Shown in pieces: positions 1 through 11,139 of a stretch of 64,000 bases of DNA (position 1 is its first letter; every line of letters starts with the position of its first letter). The translations under genes and the position numbers were made by a program. The notes below the pieces were generated by a model, which saw only the letters and a list, made by a program, of their open reading frames with translations, was not told the DNA's origin and made no database searches. The stretch comes from Nansenia antarctica. Lineage: Eukaryota > Chordata > Actinopteri > Argentiniformes > Microstomatidae. The stretch covers positions 1-64,000 of the forward strand of contig CAXDII010000267.1 in the NCBI GenBank assembly GCA_963989245.1. Direction: 5' to 3'.

Positions 1-87
1 CTGTATTTTGGTGTCTTTTAGTCTCATTAACACTACAAGTGTGACGCTGTTTCACCTACTTTCAACGCCGCCACTCTTTACAGTGAT

Positions 88-395
88 GCAGGAGAGAGGA
101 GGGGAGAGAAGAGGAGGAGAGAGGAGAGGAGAGGAGAGAAGGAGAGAGGAGAGGAGAGGAGAGGAGAGGAGAGGAGGGGAGAGGAGAGGAGGGGAGGAAA
201 GGAGGAGAGGAGTGGGAGAGAGGAGAGGAGAGGAGGGGGGAGGAGAGGAGAGGAGGGGAGAGGAGAGGAGGGGAAGAAAGGAGGAGAGGAGAGGAGAGAA
301 GGAGGAGGAGAGGAGAGAAGGAGGAGAGGAGAGAGGAGAGGAGAGGAGAGGAGAGGAGAGAAGGAGGAGGAGAGGAGGAGAGGAGAGAAGGAGGA
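88..395. repeat. GA-rich low-complexity tract
   Basis: Almost pure purine sequence built from GGAGA/GGGGAGA units. Several reading frames stay open only because the sequence is purine-only. The same composition recurs at 48478-50135. Confidence 0.95.
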
Positions 396-546
396 GAAGA
401 TTGTACATTCTGACGTACGCTGGTTGGCGTCACATGTACGTTAGTCTGTCTGTAGGGGGCAGTAGAGAGAGAGGGGGCTCTGCAGGCTGAAATGAAACTC
501 TGAAACCAAGAAGCCCAGGAGTGGCTGAGGAAGAAGCGCTCCAAAC

Positions 547-548
<2 letters not shown>

Positions 549-617
<69 letters not shown>
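549..617. repeat. (CA)n microsatellite
   Basis: About 34 uninterrupted CA dinucleotides, typical of fish genomes and likely length-polymorphic. Confidence 0.98.
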
Positions 618-619
<2 letters not shown>

Positions 620-1410
620 CAAACCGGCTTCATGTCACACAAGCAGAGAAACATGACAACATCGCTACTTGTAAAAATGCTCCTATGTTCCTATGCGCAG
701 AGAAGCAGAGAAGCGGGGAAACTGATTACCGCAATCTGACATGACTAAGCGAGAGTCAGCTGAAAACAAATGTTCATGCAACATGGAACAAATTAAATGT
801 AATCTGAAACATTTTGTTGATAAGTTGATTATCATTATTAAAAAATAATAGTAATAAATATTGCAATATTTGAGCTGTAAATAGTGTCATTCTTGCACAA
901 TACGCCCGAATATGCAGGAGAAAAATGTAGCGAGAAGAATTAGAGCATGAAAGAGAAAAGAAAGAAAATAAATGTTTTGCCTGCCTGCCCATAGCATAAA
1001 TCATTCTTGCCTCCTGTTGGTCGCGAGAAGGAATAATACAGCGAGTCCCCTGTCCCCCCCCCTCCCATTGTGTTATTCTAATGATGAGCTTCATAGTGGG
1101 GTCGTGACAGGGGTCGTGACAGGGCTCGTGCTTATACGGAATGGCTGAATGTTTTCATTTAGCAGCTTGTTGGGAGGACAAAAAGAGATTAGAGATTAAT
1201 TGTATTTGGTATAATGACAAATAAACTTGAATTATAGCACTGGAGCGCGTACCTCACTGCGAAGGTGTGTGAGTGTGTGTGCATTAGGCTATATATAGTA
1301 ATACTATCATATTAGAACTAGTGCTGTGATCTTATTGATAGTCTTAGAAACATGGGGTTTCCCCCGCTCGGCCAGTGGTTGTGAAGGTCATCAGGGTCCA
1401 GACCGCAGCA
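618..1410. other. Unassigned non-coding sequence
   Basis: AT-rich with no convincing reading frame. It holds a short direct repeat of GGGTCGTGACA near 1103-1125 and a short TG run near 1265. I see no gene or transposon boundary. It lies upstream of the Ig exons and may be intron or intergenic DNA of that gene. Confidence 0.5.
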
Positions 1411-1438
1411 CACACAGACAGACAGACAGACAGACAGG
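1411..1438. repeat. (CAGA)n microsatellite
   Basis: A short CAGA/GACA tetranucleotide run of about six units. Confidence 0.9.
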
Positions 1439-1542
1439 GTTTGTGTTATAACTCACTGGGGATGGGTCTCTCTCACTTTTTGAGGATGGGGGTGACTGGG
1501 GCAGATTTGAAGCTGAAGCTGACTATGCCAGATACCAGAGAG

Positions 1543-2105
1543 GCGTTAATAATGTCCACCATGTAGGGGCAAAGCCTAGGTTAATAATTTCCACCATGTA
1601 GGGGCAAAGCGTGGGTTAATAATGTCCACCATGTAGGGGCAAAGCGTGGGTTAATAATGTCCACCATGTAGGGGCAAAGCGTGGGTTAATAATGTCCACC
1701 ATGTAGGGGCAAAGCGTGGGTTAATAATGTCCACCATGGAGGGGCAAAGCCTAGGTTAATAATGTCCACCATGTAGGGGCAAAGAGTGGGTTAATAATGT
1801 CCACCATGTAGGGGCAAAGCGTGGGTTAATAATGTCCACCATGTAGGGGCAAAGCGTGGGTTAATAATGTCCACCATGTAGGGGCAAAGCGTGGGTTAAT
1901 AATGTCCACCATGGAGGGGCAAAGCGTGGGTTAATAATGTCCACCATGTAGGGGCAAAGCCTAGGTTAATAATGTCCACCATGGAGGGGCAAAGCGTGGG
2001 TTAATAATGTCCACCATGGAGGGGCAAAGCCTAGGTTAATAATGTCCACCATGTAGGGGCAAAGCCTAGGTTAATAATGTCCACCATGGAGGGGCAAAGC
2101 CTAGG
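1543..2105. repeat. 35-bp minisatellite, about 16 copies
   Basis: Head-to-tail 35-bp units, each with TTAATAATGTCCACCATG followed by TAGGGGC or GAGGGGC. Two positions vary in linked fashion (GCGTGGG versus GCCTAGG; TAGGGG versus GAGGGG), so the copies are interspersed subtypes. There are no unique spacers, so it is not a CRISPR array. It ends about 45 bp before the target duplication of the L1 element. Confidence 0.97.
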
Positions 2106-2255
2106 TAAGCAGTCCTTGACCAGCTGTTTTGTTCTGTACCTTCGTTTATCAAAGCCAGAGAAAGGGTGAGTCACGTGACCACTCGTTGACGATGCACACG
2201 TAGTATTCTTGTCTGCTCACTTTGCCACTTAATTACACTAATACTTTACAATTTA

Positions 2256-3342
2256 TTGAATAATATATTAGAAACAGCAATGACCACATCCCCTGCTACG
2301 GGAAGTCGCAAAAGAGAGGGTGAAAACTCTCCAACTAAGAAGAAATTTAAAGATACATCCATCTCTAAAGAAGACCTCGACGCCGCCATTGCTGACGGTA
2401 TCAGGCTAGCGCTGCAAGAACAGCAATCCATCCTGAACGCAGCTATCACCTCGGCCATCAAAGATGCTGTGGATTCCATCCTAACCCCTCAGCTTTGCTC
2501 AATCAAAATCGACATCGAAAAGACCAACGAGTATGTCCGAGGTATGAAAACGGATATCGAGCACCAAGCTAAGCTAGCCCTAAAGACCCAGAGCCGCATC
2601 GACTCCGTTCAGTTGGCTGTGCCTGCGAGGACAGACATAGCATTGCTGAACTCCGAAAGCAGGTGGAACAACTCACAGAGAAAACAGCTGACAGGGCTCG
2701 GCGAAATAATCTGAGTCTGGTAGGCTTACCAGAGTCGTTGGAGGGCTCTGATGCTGCAGGCTACCTCAAAGCTAACCTGGTGAAGTGGATTCCCTCCTTG
2801 GCTGGCCGAGTCATCGAGATCGACCGCGCTCACCGCATATATAACGGCCGCGAGCAAAACAGCAATCGCCCCCGTACCCTCATCTTCCGTCTATTGAGAT
2901 GGCAGGACAGGACCACCATCCTAAAATAAGCTAGGAAGGCATACCAGTGAAGCAAGACAAAACCACCCTCCTGTTCTTCCCAGACTACAGCGCCCCAACT
3001 ACAACCAAGAGGAAGGGGTTCAACACGGTTATCAAGGATGCGCATGCCATGGGTCTGCAGCCTTTCCTAATCTACCCCGCTATTCTCAAAATGGAGCATG
3101 ATGGCAAAAAGATGTCCTTCGACTGTCCGTCCAGAGCAGAGGACTTCATCCGATCCTTGAAGTCACCACTTCAGCCACACCAATCCGAATCCTACGCCGG
3201 TGCTGTGCGGCGCGACCCAACAACGAAGCTGTCTACAGGACCCGTGCGATCCACGCCTGCCAGGCGGCCCGACCGAGGGGACTCTACCGCTGTAAATGAT
3301 CCGGGGATCGAGGATGGTGACGGGATGGAACTGGCCACCTAA
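2256..3342 (+). pseudogene. L1 ORF1 (RNA-binding chaperone), frameshifted
   Basis: This resembles L1 ORF1p, the trimeric RNA-binding protein that packages LINE RNA. The N-terminal part (from about 2281) is basic and then helical, with heptad-like spacing suggesting a coiled coil. The frame shifts at about 2670-2710 into the RRM-like core, where RRNNLSLVGLPE is a family hallmark. A stop at about 2928 and a second shift precede the C-terminal domain (from 2947), which includes TTKRKGFNTVIKDAH. In total there are at least two frame changes and one stop. A non-coding gap with T-rich stretches separates it from ORF2. Assignment to the L1/Tx1 group comes from motif recognition, not a search. Confidence 0.85.
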
Positions 3343-3914
3343 TCAGCCACGACACTGCCATGGGGACTGCTTTAGATTTCAACGATAGAAAGGACTATTT
3401 TACTTTCTTTTCCCCCAGGATATGCAATTGCTTATGAAAATGGATGTTTACTTTGACTAACGCTGGGTCTAACGAGGTATGGTTGTTATGTTCCCCTCAA
3501 ACTATCATTTTTCACCATTATGATGGCCTGCTGATATCCCGTTGTTTTCATTATTTAATGCCATGTCTAGGCTACTTTTTTTTGAGGGGATGATATGATT
3601 CTTTAAGTTCGATAAAGACTCATTGTTATAACTAGCAGGTGGTGTATTGAGCCGATTTGTGGGCTACAGCGTTGCAATGGACTGAGTCACGTCTCAGAGA
3701 ATGTTTATGTTTTGGCAAGCCTGTAGGTTACCTTCGCGGTTTGCTAACTTTTTTGTACATTGTATTTTTCTCTTCATTTGTTTTTCTCCCTCCCCCTCCC
3801 AACGGACAAGTCGCCTAATGGATTGGACTTTGACTGTACTGATAGAAATACTAAGTAGTCATGACCAGAACTACCATTTCATTCAGATATTCTGTATTTG
3901 CTCATTAGAATCCT

Positions 3915-4049
3915 ATGGCGTCTGACCTAACTGTTATGCGCTGGAATGTGAACGGGCTTAACTCGGCTATAAAGAGAACGCGGATTCTAGAATTCCTCCA
4001 CCGTAAGAAAGTCTCCATAGCTCTAATACAGGAATCACATCTTAAGGAA
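3915..4049 (+). pseudogene. L1 ORF2, segment 1: start of AP endonuclease
   Basis: This is the beginning of the LINE polyprotein. ATG at 3915 opens the apurinic-like endonuclease, with RWNVNGLNSAIKR and the catalytic-glutamate motif IALIQESHL. It is cut at 4049 by a truncated LINE flanked by the 6-bp duplication AAGGAA (4044-4049 and 8345-8350). The endonuclease resumes at 8351. The fit of both halves at the AAGGAA site supports one original reading frame. Confidence 0.9.
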
Positions 4050-4054
4050 GCATA

Positions 4055-4984
4055 TTGGGACCTTTACTGTTCCTAATATATGTGAATGACATGTCATCAG
4101 CATGTGATTGCAATTTGTTCCTGTTCGCGGATGACTCGGCTCTGCTGGTCTCTGACAGGGACATATTGCAGGTGGAAAAAGCGCTAAGCACTGAACTGAG
4201 TAGAATCTGCATCTGGCTAGCTGACAATAAACTATCAATACACCTAGGTAAAACTGAAACCATCCTATATGGATCCCCATCTAAACTCAGAAAGGCTGTA
4301 AATTTCAAAATAAAAGTGGGTAACATTAATATCACAAGAAAAGATGATATTACATACCTGGGCTCCATCTTAGAGGCAAATCTTTCCGGAGATAAAATGG
4401 CAGCAAAAGTAATCAAAAAAGTGAACCATAGAACTAGATTATTGTACAGGATATCCTCACTTGTCAGTAAAAACACACTGAGGACCCTATCAGGAGCTCT
4501 CATTCAATGTCACTTCGACTATGCCGTAACATCATGGTACTATAGAACCACAAAGGCCCAAAAAACAAGACTCCAGACAGCCCAAAATAAACTGGTTAGG
4601 CTTCTGCTAGGCCTCAACCCTAGGACACATCTAACCGCTGCTCATGTTTTGAGCCTTGATTGGCTACGAGTAGTTGACAGAGTGCAGCAGCTTGCACTGG
4701 GCCTGGTCTTCAAGATACGCTACACCACAAAGACACCCAAGTACCTGTCAACATACTTCCAAAAAGTGAACAACGTCCACACATACAATACCAGAGGAAG
4801 CTCCACGAACCACGTTCAACCGCGTTGCACCACAAACAAGGGGTTAAACTCGTTTGCAAACTATGCAGTAAAAATGTGGAACGCCCTTCCTATAATCTTA
4901 AAGGAGTGCAAAACACTGCCCACCTTCAAAACCACTCTCAAAAAACATTTACAGGAGGCTGCAATCCGTAACTGGACCCTCTAA
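4055..4984 (+). pseudogene. Reverse transcriptase C-terminal part of truncated LINE, copy 1
   Basis: The frame starts in RT motif 4/5 (LGPLLFLIYVNDM) and includes the catalytic box FADDS, where the two aspartates bind metal. After it come the thumb and the C-terminal region of CR1/L2-type LINEs, with a late MWNALP motif and a lysine-rich end. About 310 codons are open with no internal stop. No upstream fingers, endonuclease or ORF1 remain, so it cannot mobilise itself. Copy 2 at 60861-61763 differs at few residues (for example AAHV/AAHF and KMW/KMC), which implies recent or shared-source insertion. Confidence 0.88.
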
Positions 4985-5131
4985 ATCAAAAATCAGATTA
5001 AAAGACCCGAACTACCCACTGTACATACTTTGTGTTTTGTCCCCCGCCCCCACCTGTGGTGTATGTCCCCACCTGTCCTACCCGCTGTACATACCTTATG
5101 TTTTGTTGTATTGTTCTTCCCATGATGGATG

Positions 5132-5412
5132 TAGTCAGGTTTGTTATATAATTTCGTGGGAATATTTTGGGGATTTGCTAATCTATACATTTTTGGAAAG
5201 GGCATTGTATGAGGAATCAGAAAATATATGTTTCCATTTGCACAGATGTCTGAAAGGCGGCCATCTTGGCATTTAAGAAATGGCCGCCATAATACACACA
5301 TTTTGTAATATCTTGGCTTCTAAATAAGCTAGAACATTTTAACTGCTAAACCTACATTTTCAGGGTCAAGGAATCCAATGGTTGTAGTTACAAAGCTATT
5401 TTTTGTATTCTT
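5132..5412. repeat. Left terminal inverted repeat of the CXC transposon
   Basis: Pairs with 7815-8107 on the opposite strand. It includes a smaller palindrome-like stretch GGCGGCCAT...ATGGCCGCC (about 5256-5288). Confidence 0.85.
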
Positions 5413-5623
5413 TTTTTTTATATATCATCACATAAAAATGTGTAACTTATACTTTAAGAAATTGTCGTTTTTCTATTACTTCCATACGTGAGTCCACAGA
5501 CCACAGTATGATCACGACAACCTCCTGCATTAGATACATTTTTGGATGTTATAGCAACAGCCAGCAACCAGTAAGGCAATACAGAGGCAGGTAAATCTTT
5601 AGCCTAATGGCATATTTAATGAT

Positions 5624-7280
5624 CTTCTTTCGGCGTATGGGTAGTTGTTTTCCTCTCCACTCCACCATGCTCGGGGCCGAGGGGCTACCCTTTTACCACC
5701 CCGAGACCTGGTTGAGGGGCTCACCCGGGCTATATTTCTGGACACCCCTCCAGAAGCCACGTCATCGTCTCGTCATCTAGTACCGACAGAACATGCATCC
5801 CGTTGGGTGGGTGGTACACCAGGCAATCCAGGATAACATGGTCTGCGGTTTGGTCCTCTGCGCCACACTCGCACGACGCATTTGGGGCCAAGCCCCATCT
5901 GTGCATTGATGAGCGGAAACGCCCGATGCCGGTCCGGAGACGATTGAGCCTCACCCAGGATAGCCTTGGCAAGTCCATCCCGAGGGGCTCAGGGCCGGCG
6001 ACTGGGATATGGTCGCGGAGTTTGGAGGTGTTTGCCTCCCACTCCGCGCGCCACATATAATCCGGCCATCCTGCCGCACTGATGTTAAGATCTCTGCATT
6101 GCTGCCTGAGATCCTGTGCGGCAGGCACAAATGGGTGTCTCGACTTGAGACGCCGGGAGGGTTCCGCTGTTATAGTGAGCCTATCGTGGAGCAGATGGTT
6201 ATTAAGCTCCACGGCCCGGCAGGCGAGACGCGCTGTGGCTCCCATGCGGCGGAGGCCTGCGGGCTGGATGCCTGCTAGGGTGGGAAGGTTGTCCACGGGG
6301 GTAGGACGCAGGCATCCTGTCACAAACCGCAAGGCTTCGTTTATAGGCGAGTCGATGAGGCGGGTGTGGGCACTGCGACACCATACTGGGGCGCAGTATT
6401 CACTAGTTGAATAAAGGAGGGCTAGGGCTGCCGTGTGCAAGGTCTTTGCGCCGGCGCCCCAGCCTGAGCCAACCAGTCGCCTCATCAACGCCACACGAGC
6501 TGTTAACTTCTTGCGCAGTGACTCGAGGTGCCGGCGAAACGTGAGCGTCCTGTCCAATGTCACGCCGAGATAGATTGGCTCAGCGGAACATGGCAGGGGA
6601 GTTCCATCTAGGTATACTCTAAGCTCACATTTAGCCTCCCTGTTGTTAAGGTGGAAGGCAGCCGACACCGTCTTTGCCTCGCTAAGCTTCAATCTCCATT
6701 TCCGGAAGTATGCCACTAGTGTCTGCATGTCCTGGCTCAGAATCCCCTCCACAGACTGCCAATTTCCAGCAGAGTACACCACTGCGAGGTCGTCTGCGTA
6801 GGCGTACTTCCGCGAGAGTGTGTTGGGCAGGTCATAGGTGTAGATATTATAGAGGAGGGGGGCCAGGACCGATCCCTGAGGGACGCCGTTCTTAAGGCGT
6901 CGAAGCCTGCTTAGCTGTCCGCAACCGGTGGTAAGGGTAAAGCTGCGGTTACGGATGAGCTCCATGATCATTCTGACCATGTGCCTGTCCGGCAGCAGGT
7001 GGAGCAGCTTGCAGGTGAGGCCGCGATGCCATACGGTATCGTAGGCAGCCGTCAGGTCTATAAAGACGGCCCCGTCTCGAGGATCTTGAAGGGGATGCAT
7101 AACAGAGAGATGGGACGGTAACTCTCAGGGTCCCCTTCAGGCTTATTCGGTTTAGGGATCGCAACAACCAGGACTCTTCGCCAGATTTTGGGGATCTTGA
7201 GTTGGCGCAAACAGGAAGTGAGGAACGCTCTCAGGCAGGACTTCAAGGCGGGTGCGGCATGGAGAATAAGCTCCGTATAT
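5624..7280 (-). mobile_element. Jockey/I-like LINE, 5'-truncated, antisense
   Basis: Flanked by a perfect 13-bp target duplication CATATTTAATGAT at 5611-5623 and 7281-7293. The 3' end is on the left (ends in a GAAAGAAG-type tail near 5624) and the 5' truncation on the right. It is the innermost of four nested elements: L1, truncated LINE, long-TIR transposon, this LINE. A short 85-bp relative lies at 57964-58048. Confidence 0.92.
5730..7246 (-). pseudogene. LINE reverse transcriptase with internal deletion
   Basis: Reading leftward from 7246, the RT fingers include PESYRPISLLCIPFKILE. The sequence then jumps, at about 7085, to FIDLTAAYDTVWHRG, losing the stretch that usually links these two motifs (tens of residues) and changing frame. 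The long 456-codon frame (7100-5730) continues with NGVPQGSVLAPLLYNIYTYD and the catalytic YADD box, then the thumb and a C-terminal Cys/His segment (CECGAEDQTADHVILDC) typical of jockey/I-type LINEs. It ends 106 bp before the 3' tail. Confidence 0.87.
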
Positions 7281-7497
7281 CATATTTAATGATAAAAATA
7301 GGGAATGAAACAAAATAAATGAATGGGAGGAATGTGGGGAGTGTATGGTGTGCTGGTTGTTCTGTTTGTGGGATGTGTATTTACTCTATGTGTAATGACA
7401 GGCGGGTTGTGTCTCTTGACTATGTATAAGCGTTTATGCTATGTGTGATGTGATATGTGAATGGCGAGTCCAATGCGTGCCAATGTGAGCTGGGCTG

Positions 7498-7749
7498 TTA
7501 GATTAGTTCATCATCATCACTTTCGTGCGTCACAGCTTGGGAATCGTCATCGTTCTGGCACTGGCTGCTGCACATGTCGGTACAGGCTAAGTTCTTAGCT
7601 CTGCATGAACATCTGCCAGAAGAACAGTCAGTTTTGCATTTGCATTGTACCATCTCAATGATGGACTTTGGGGCTTGGAGGACGTCTGTGGTTGTTGGTT
7701 TAAGCATGCCATCCTCATGTTTGGAGTACCAATTTTGCACGGGATCCAA
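7498..7749 (-). CDS. CXC (tesmin/TSO1-like) domain fragment
   Basis: An 83-residue frame whose middle (residues about 34-64) is a cysteine array, CKCKTDCSSGRCSCR then CTDMC and CQN, matching the CXC/CRC zinc-binding fold seen in tesmin and TSO1. An acidic tail (ESDDDELI) ends it. It is preceded by a Trp-containing linker and an APKSIIEMV helix of the kind found just before CXC modules at the C-terminus of uncharacterised fish and cnidarian proteins; that resemblance is from memory. It sits beside the right TIR and reads away from it, so it is probably the last exon of the element's own protein, the remainder being lost. No catalytic residues are visible. Confidence 0.6.
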   Translation of the reverse strand: MDPVQNWYSKHEDGMLKPTTTDVLQAPKSIIEMVQCKCKTDCSSGRCSCRAKNLACTDMCSSQCQNDDDSQAVTHESDDDELI

Positions 7750-7814
7750 TTAGCCTATGGATCCTGCAGAGCAATGGCTGCCTGTGCCCATATACTTTTT
7801 TTTTTTAAGAAGAA

Positions 7815-8107
7815 GAATACAAAAAATTGCATTGTAACTCCAACCATTGGATTCATTGACCCTGAAAATGTAGGTTTAGCAGTTAAAATCAATGTTCTAG
7901 CTTATTTAGAAGCCAAGATATTACAAAACGTGTGTATTATGGCGGCCATTTTGTAAATGCCAAGATGGCCGCCTTTCAGACATCTGTGCAAATGGAAACA
8001 TATATTTTCTGATTCCTCATACAATGCCCTTTCCAAAAATGTATAGGTTAGCAAATCCCCAAAAAATTCCCACGAAAGTTTAAATTGAAACATAGTGAAC
8101 CTGACTA
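7815..8107. repeat. Right terminal inverted repeat of the CXC transposon
   Basis: Inverted counterpart of 5132-5412. Confidence 0.85.
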
Positions 8108-8350
8108 ATGTATGTTTATCTTGTAGATAGTACTAGTTATTTGTCTGTATTATCTTGTAGATAGTACTAGTTTTTTTGTCTGTCTTACATGTAACGATGA
8201 ATTGAGAATCAAGGACCCCAATTGAAATAAGCCAGTGGCTTTCTTGGGTTTTTATCCTGTTAGTTGACCTTGTATGTAATATGTACTTTCATGTACCTAC
8301 TTCTGCAAATCTTCTAATAAAGTTTTCAATCAATCAATCAATCAAAGGAA

Positions 8351-9570
8351 TGTGACGTTACACGTTTTCAGAACAAATATTTTAAAGTTATTGCGCACTC
8401 TTGCGCTCAAAATAAGACCCGGGGTGTGCTCGTCTTGGCTGACAGGAGGTTGCATTTGACTCTTGATCAGATAAGAAGTGACAAACAGGGCCGATTTGTT
8501 TACATAAAGACGAGAATAAACCAGGTTAAATTGATGCTAGCCTCCATTTATGCCCCTAATGAAGTCGACGCAGAATTTCTACCAGATATCAGTAACACAT
8601 TGTTAGAAAACTCTGTAGGCTATCATTTAATAGTAGGTGGTGACTTCAATTCTGTCCTCGATCCCTCATTAGACAGGTCCTCTCCAGTTAATGTAAGCTC
8701 ACAATCAACTGCACTCCTAAATTCATTTATAATGGATTTAAACGTTGTTGATGTGTGGAGAATTCAGAATAATAAGGCCAGAAATTATACATTTTATTCT
8801 AACAGACATAAATCTTTTTCCAGAATTGATTTTATTTTTGTAAGCCCATCCCTCATTCCCTCCATATCCCCAATTGATATTCTGCCAATACTGTTGTCTG
8901 ATCACTCACCTGTGGCATGCAAGATTCAGCTCTCTGCTAATACTGACAAGGCCACTAGGTGGCGGTTTAACACCACTTTGTTGACAAACCCTGACTTTTC
9001 GATCTTTCTCAAAGCTGAACTTGAAATATTTCTTGCTATAAACAGAGCACAGTGTGACAATCCTCAAATTTTGTGGGAAACAACCAAATGTTTTCTCAGG
9101 GGCCTTTGTATTCCGTTCTCCTCCACTCTCTCTAAAGCACGTAACAAGCGTTTTAATGAGCTAGAGAAGGAAATAAAAACAGTAGAAAATGTACAAAAAC
9201 AAAATTTTACAGAAGATCAAGCCGCTTGTCTCAAAGGAGAATATAATGCTATATCTCTCTCAAAGGCTGAATTTATCTTTCATAGAACGAGACAGATATT
9301 ATTTTGATGCTGGAAGGCCCAGCCGCTTATTGGCACTGAGACTGAAGGAGAATGAAAGCAAAGCCTCTATAAATGCTATTAGAGACTCTGCGGGCACTGT
9401 TCATACTGCTCCCCAAGCTGTGAATAGTATATTTCAAACATTTTACTCCAACCTATATCAATCTGACATAGATTATGATACATCTCGCTGCAAGGCGTTC
9501 CTTCATGGCCTCAATTTACCTAAGATATCACAGACTGAAAGGGAGGTTCTTGACTGCCCTCTTGACTTAA
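8351..9570 (+). pseudogene. L1 ORF2, segment 2: rest of endonuclease and linker
   Basis: This resumes the endonuclease interrupted at 4049. LASIYAPNE, VGGDFNSVLD (catalytic Asp/Asn) and the C-terminal LLSDHSPV motif (catalytic Asp-His) are all present. The open frame runs to about 9307, then a one-base shift at about 9290 moves the linker (YYFDAGRPSRLLALRLKEN) to another frame up to CPLDL. The piggyBac-like element enters at the TTAA at 9567-9570, and joining there restores the LINE frame into segment 3. Confidence 0.9.
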
Positions 9571-10218
9571 CACTAAAACAGCCGTGAGGTGTTAAACAGC
9601 ACCAGTGAGTACAAAAAAAATTATACCTTTGCACTCGATCACATTTCAGGACCCTCCTTTCATGACTTTTCCTAGATATGTGCGTTCTACCACCCAGCAT
9701 TTTTACATTTTCAAAATCGAGTTAGTATAAAGCGTTTTAGCAGTATTTCTGTGTGTGTCTGTGTATTTGTGGCTGCCATCTTTTTCTCCAAGCCTGCAAT
9801 TCTCTTTTATATCAGCAGAGGTAGCAAGGGGGCACACACTGTGCTCAAATTCAGGCTTCAGTGCTGAATGAGACACAGTGCATAAGACTGATATTTGTGT
9901 TTATATATAGGCTACAATAACAATCAAAATAAGATATGTAAATGTGCAGACAGTTATGAACATGATAAACTGTACAGTATGTCTCCCAATCAATGTTCGT
10001 TCAGACAATACAACCAAAGGCGTAAAAATACTGATGTTCTCATAATGTAATTATAGATATAGCTAAATTAGACTGTAGACTGCTATGGAGGTATATTGAA
10101 ACCAATATATAGATTATATATATATATAGATTATATATACAACCTGATTGGATTAAATAAGATTCTGTTGTGATTGTGTTGACATTGTTGTGATTGCAAA
10201 ATAAATCTTGGTTATGTA

Positions 10219-11139
10219 ATGAGTAAAGAACATGATGACACGAATGCCTATTATGATGATATGCGAAAGGGACAATCTGTGTCTATGAATCTTGAACAAT
10301 CACCGGTTGAATATGCTAATATAGGAACAGTGCCTAAAACCCCACTTCAAAAGGTTGTTATTCAAAGGCAGCATCCAAAGCCTACTAACACATTGCACAG
10401 TAAAAGAGAACATGATCAAATGTCAACAATGAATAATCAGTCAACAATGGATAATCTTATCAATCAAGACACCATGTCCAATGTAGAGCAAAAACATGAC
10501 ATCGCTGATATCCTTCTTACTCAGCAGAAACTTGCTTTACTTCCTGTGAGGGAAATGAATACATTTGATGGAGACCCAATGAATTTCCTACCCTTTATGC
10601 ATGCTTTTGAACATTGTATTGAGGACAAGACAAGTAGCAATCCAGACAGGCTTTATTTCCTGGAACAGTACACCACTGGACAGTCACGAGACTTGGTGCG
10701 TAGCTGCATGCATATGCAACCAGACAGAGGCTATGCTGAAGCTAAGAAGCTACTTGAAAAGAACTTTGGAAATGAAATCAAGATAACCAGTGCCTACATG
10801 GAAAAAGCCTTGAACTGGCCAAGCATAAAGGCTGAAGATGGAAAGTCACTACAGGCCTATGCACTGTATTTGAGAGGATGCAACAATGCCATGCAAGACG
10901 TGCACTATCTGGAAGAGCTTGATAGCCCATCAAACCTCAGGCTTATTGTTTCTAAGTTGCCCTACAAGTATAGGGATAAATGGAGGTCTATTGCCTGCAA
11001 TATACTTGAGATTAGTCATGGCAGGGCTAAATTCAAAGACCTTGTTGGCTTCATTGAAAAACAAGCCACAATTGTTTTAGATCCTTTGAATTTAGCCCTG
11101 CCTGTAATGTCAGCCTGTCAGCCCCTAAAACTGCTGTAA
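10219..11139 (+). pseudogene. BEL/Pao-type gag fragment
   Basis: A 306-codon open frame from ATG at 10219. The first 110 residues are polar, low-complexity and Met/Asn/Gln-rich. From about residue 110 it matches the DUF1759-type gag region of BEL/Pao LTR retrotransposons: MNTFDGDPMNFLPFMHAFEH, then RLYFLEQYTTGQSRDLV and a long helical region (residues 160-290). It stops shortly after; no zinc knuckle, protease, RT or integrase follows, and no LTRs are obvious. It is either a truncated insertion in the piggyBac-like element or captured cargo. The uninterrupted frame is notable given the decay around it. Confidence 0.75.

Larger units (their letters stand above)
5132..8107. mobile_element. Long-TIR DNA transposon (unclassified, CXC-bearing)
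   Basis: Inserted in the 3' UTR of LINE copy 1. Comparison with copy 2 gives an exact empty site, ATG being duplicated at 5129-5131 and 8108-8110. The ends read TAGTCAGGTT and its complement. The inverted repeats are unusually long, about 280 bp (5132-5412 and 7815-8107), and diverge mainly in the outer 30 bp. Inside are a C-terminal CXC-domain ORF (7498-7749, -) and a LINE insertion (5624-7280). A 3-bp duplication and long TIRs would fit superfamilies such as Academ or Zator; no catalytic domain is present to decide. Confidence 0.8.
4050..8344 (+). mobile_element. 5'-truncated LINE (CR1/L2-like), copy 1, interrupted
   Basis: The element begins abruptly inside the reverse transcriptase and ends with an AATAAAG signal and (TCAA)n at about 8325-8344, as 5'-truncated LINEs do. 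A second copy at 60856-62203 is nearly identical and provides the uninterrupted sequence: it shows that 5132-8107 is an insertion within the 3' UTR of copy 1. The clade (CR1/L2/Daphne-like) is inferred from protein flavour and the short-repeat tail. Confidence 0.88.

Noticed and set aside
8..622. Long open frames on both strands across the GA and CA tracts
   Set aside because: They exist only because the sequence is purine-only or a CA repeat; the peptides are simple Arg/Glu/Gly, Ser/Leu/Pro or Val-Cys repeats with no domain.
1543..2105. Possible CRISPR array
   Set aside because: Units are contiguous with no unique spacers, and the context is vertebrate. It is a minisatellite. The same applies to 22185, 26799, 33836, 46376 and 58641.
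3701..3925. A 74-codon ORF as a small gene
   Set aside because: It lies in the inter-ORF region of the L1 element and overlaps the ORF2 start, with low-complexity hydrophobic composition.
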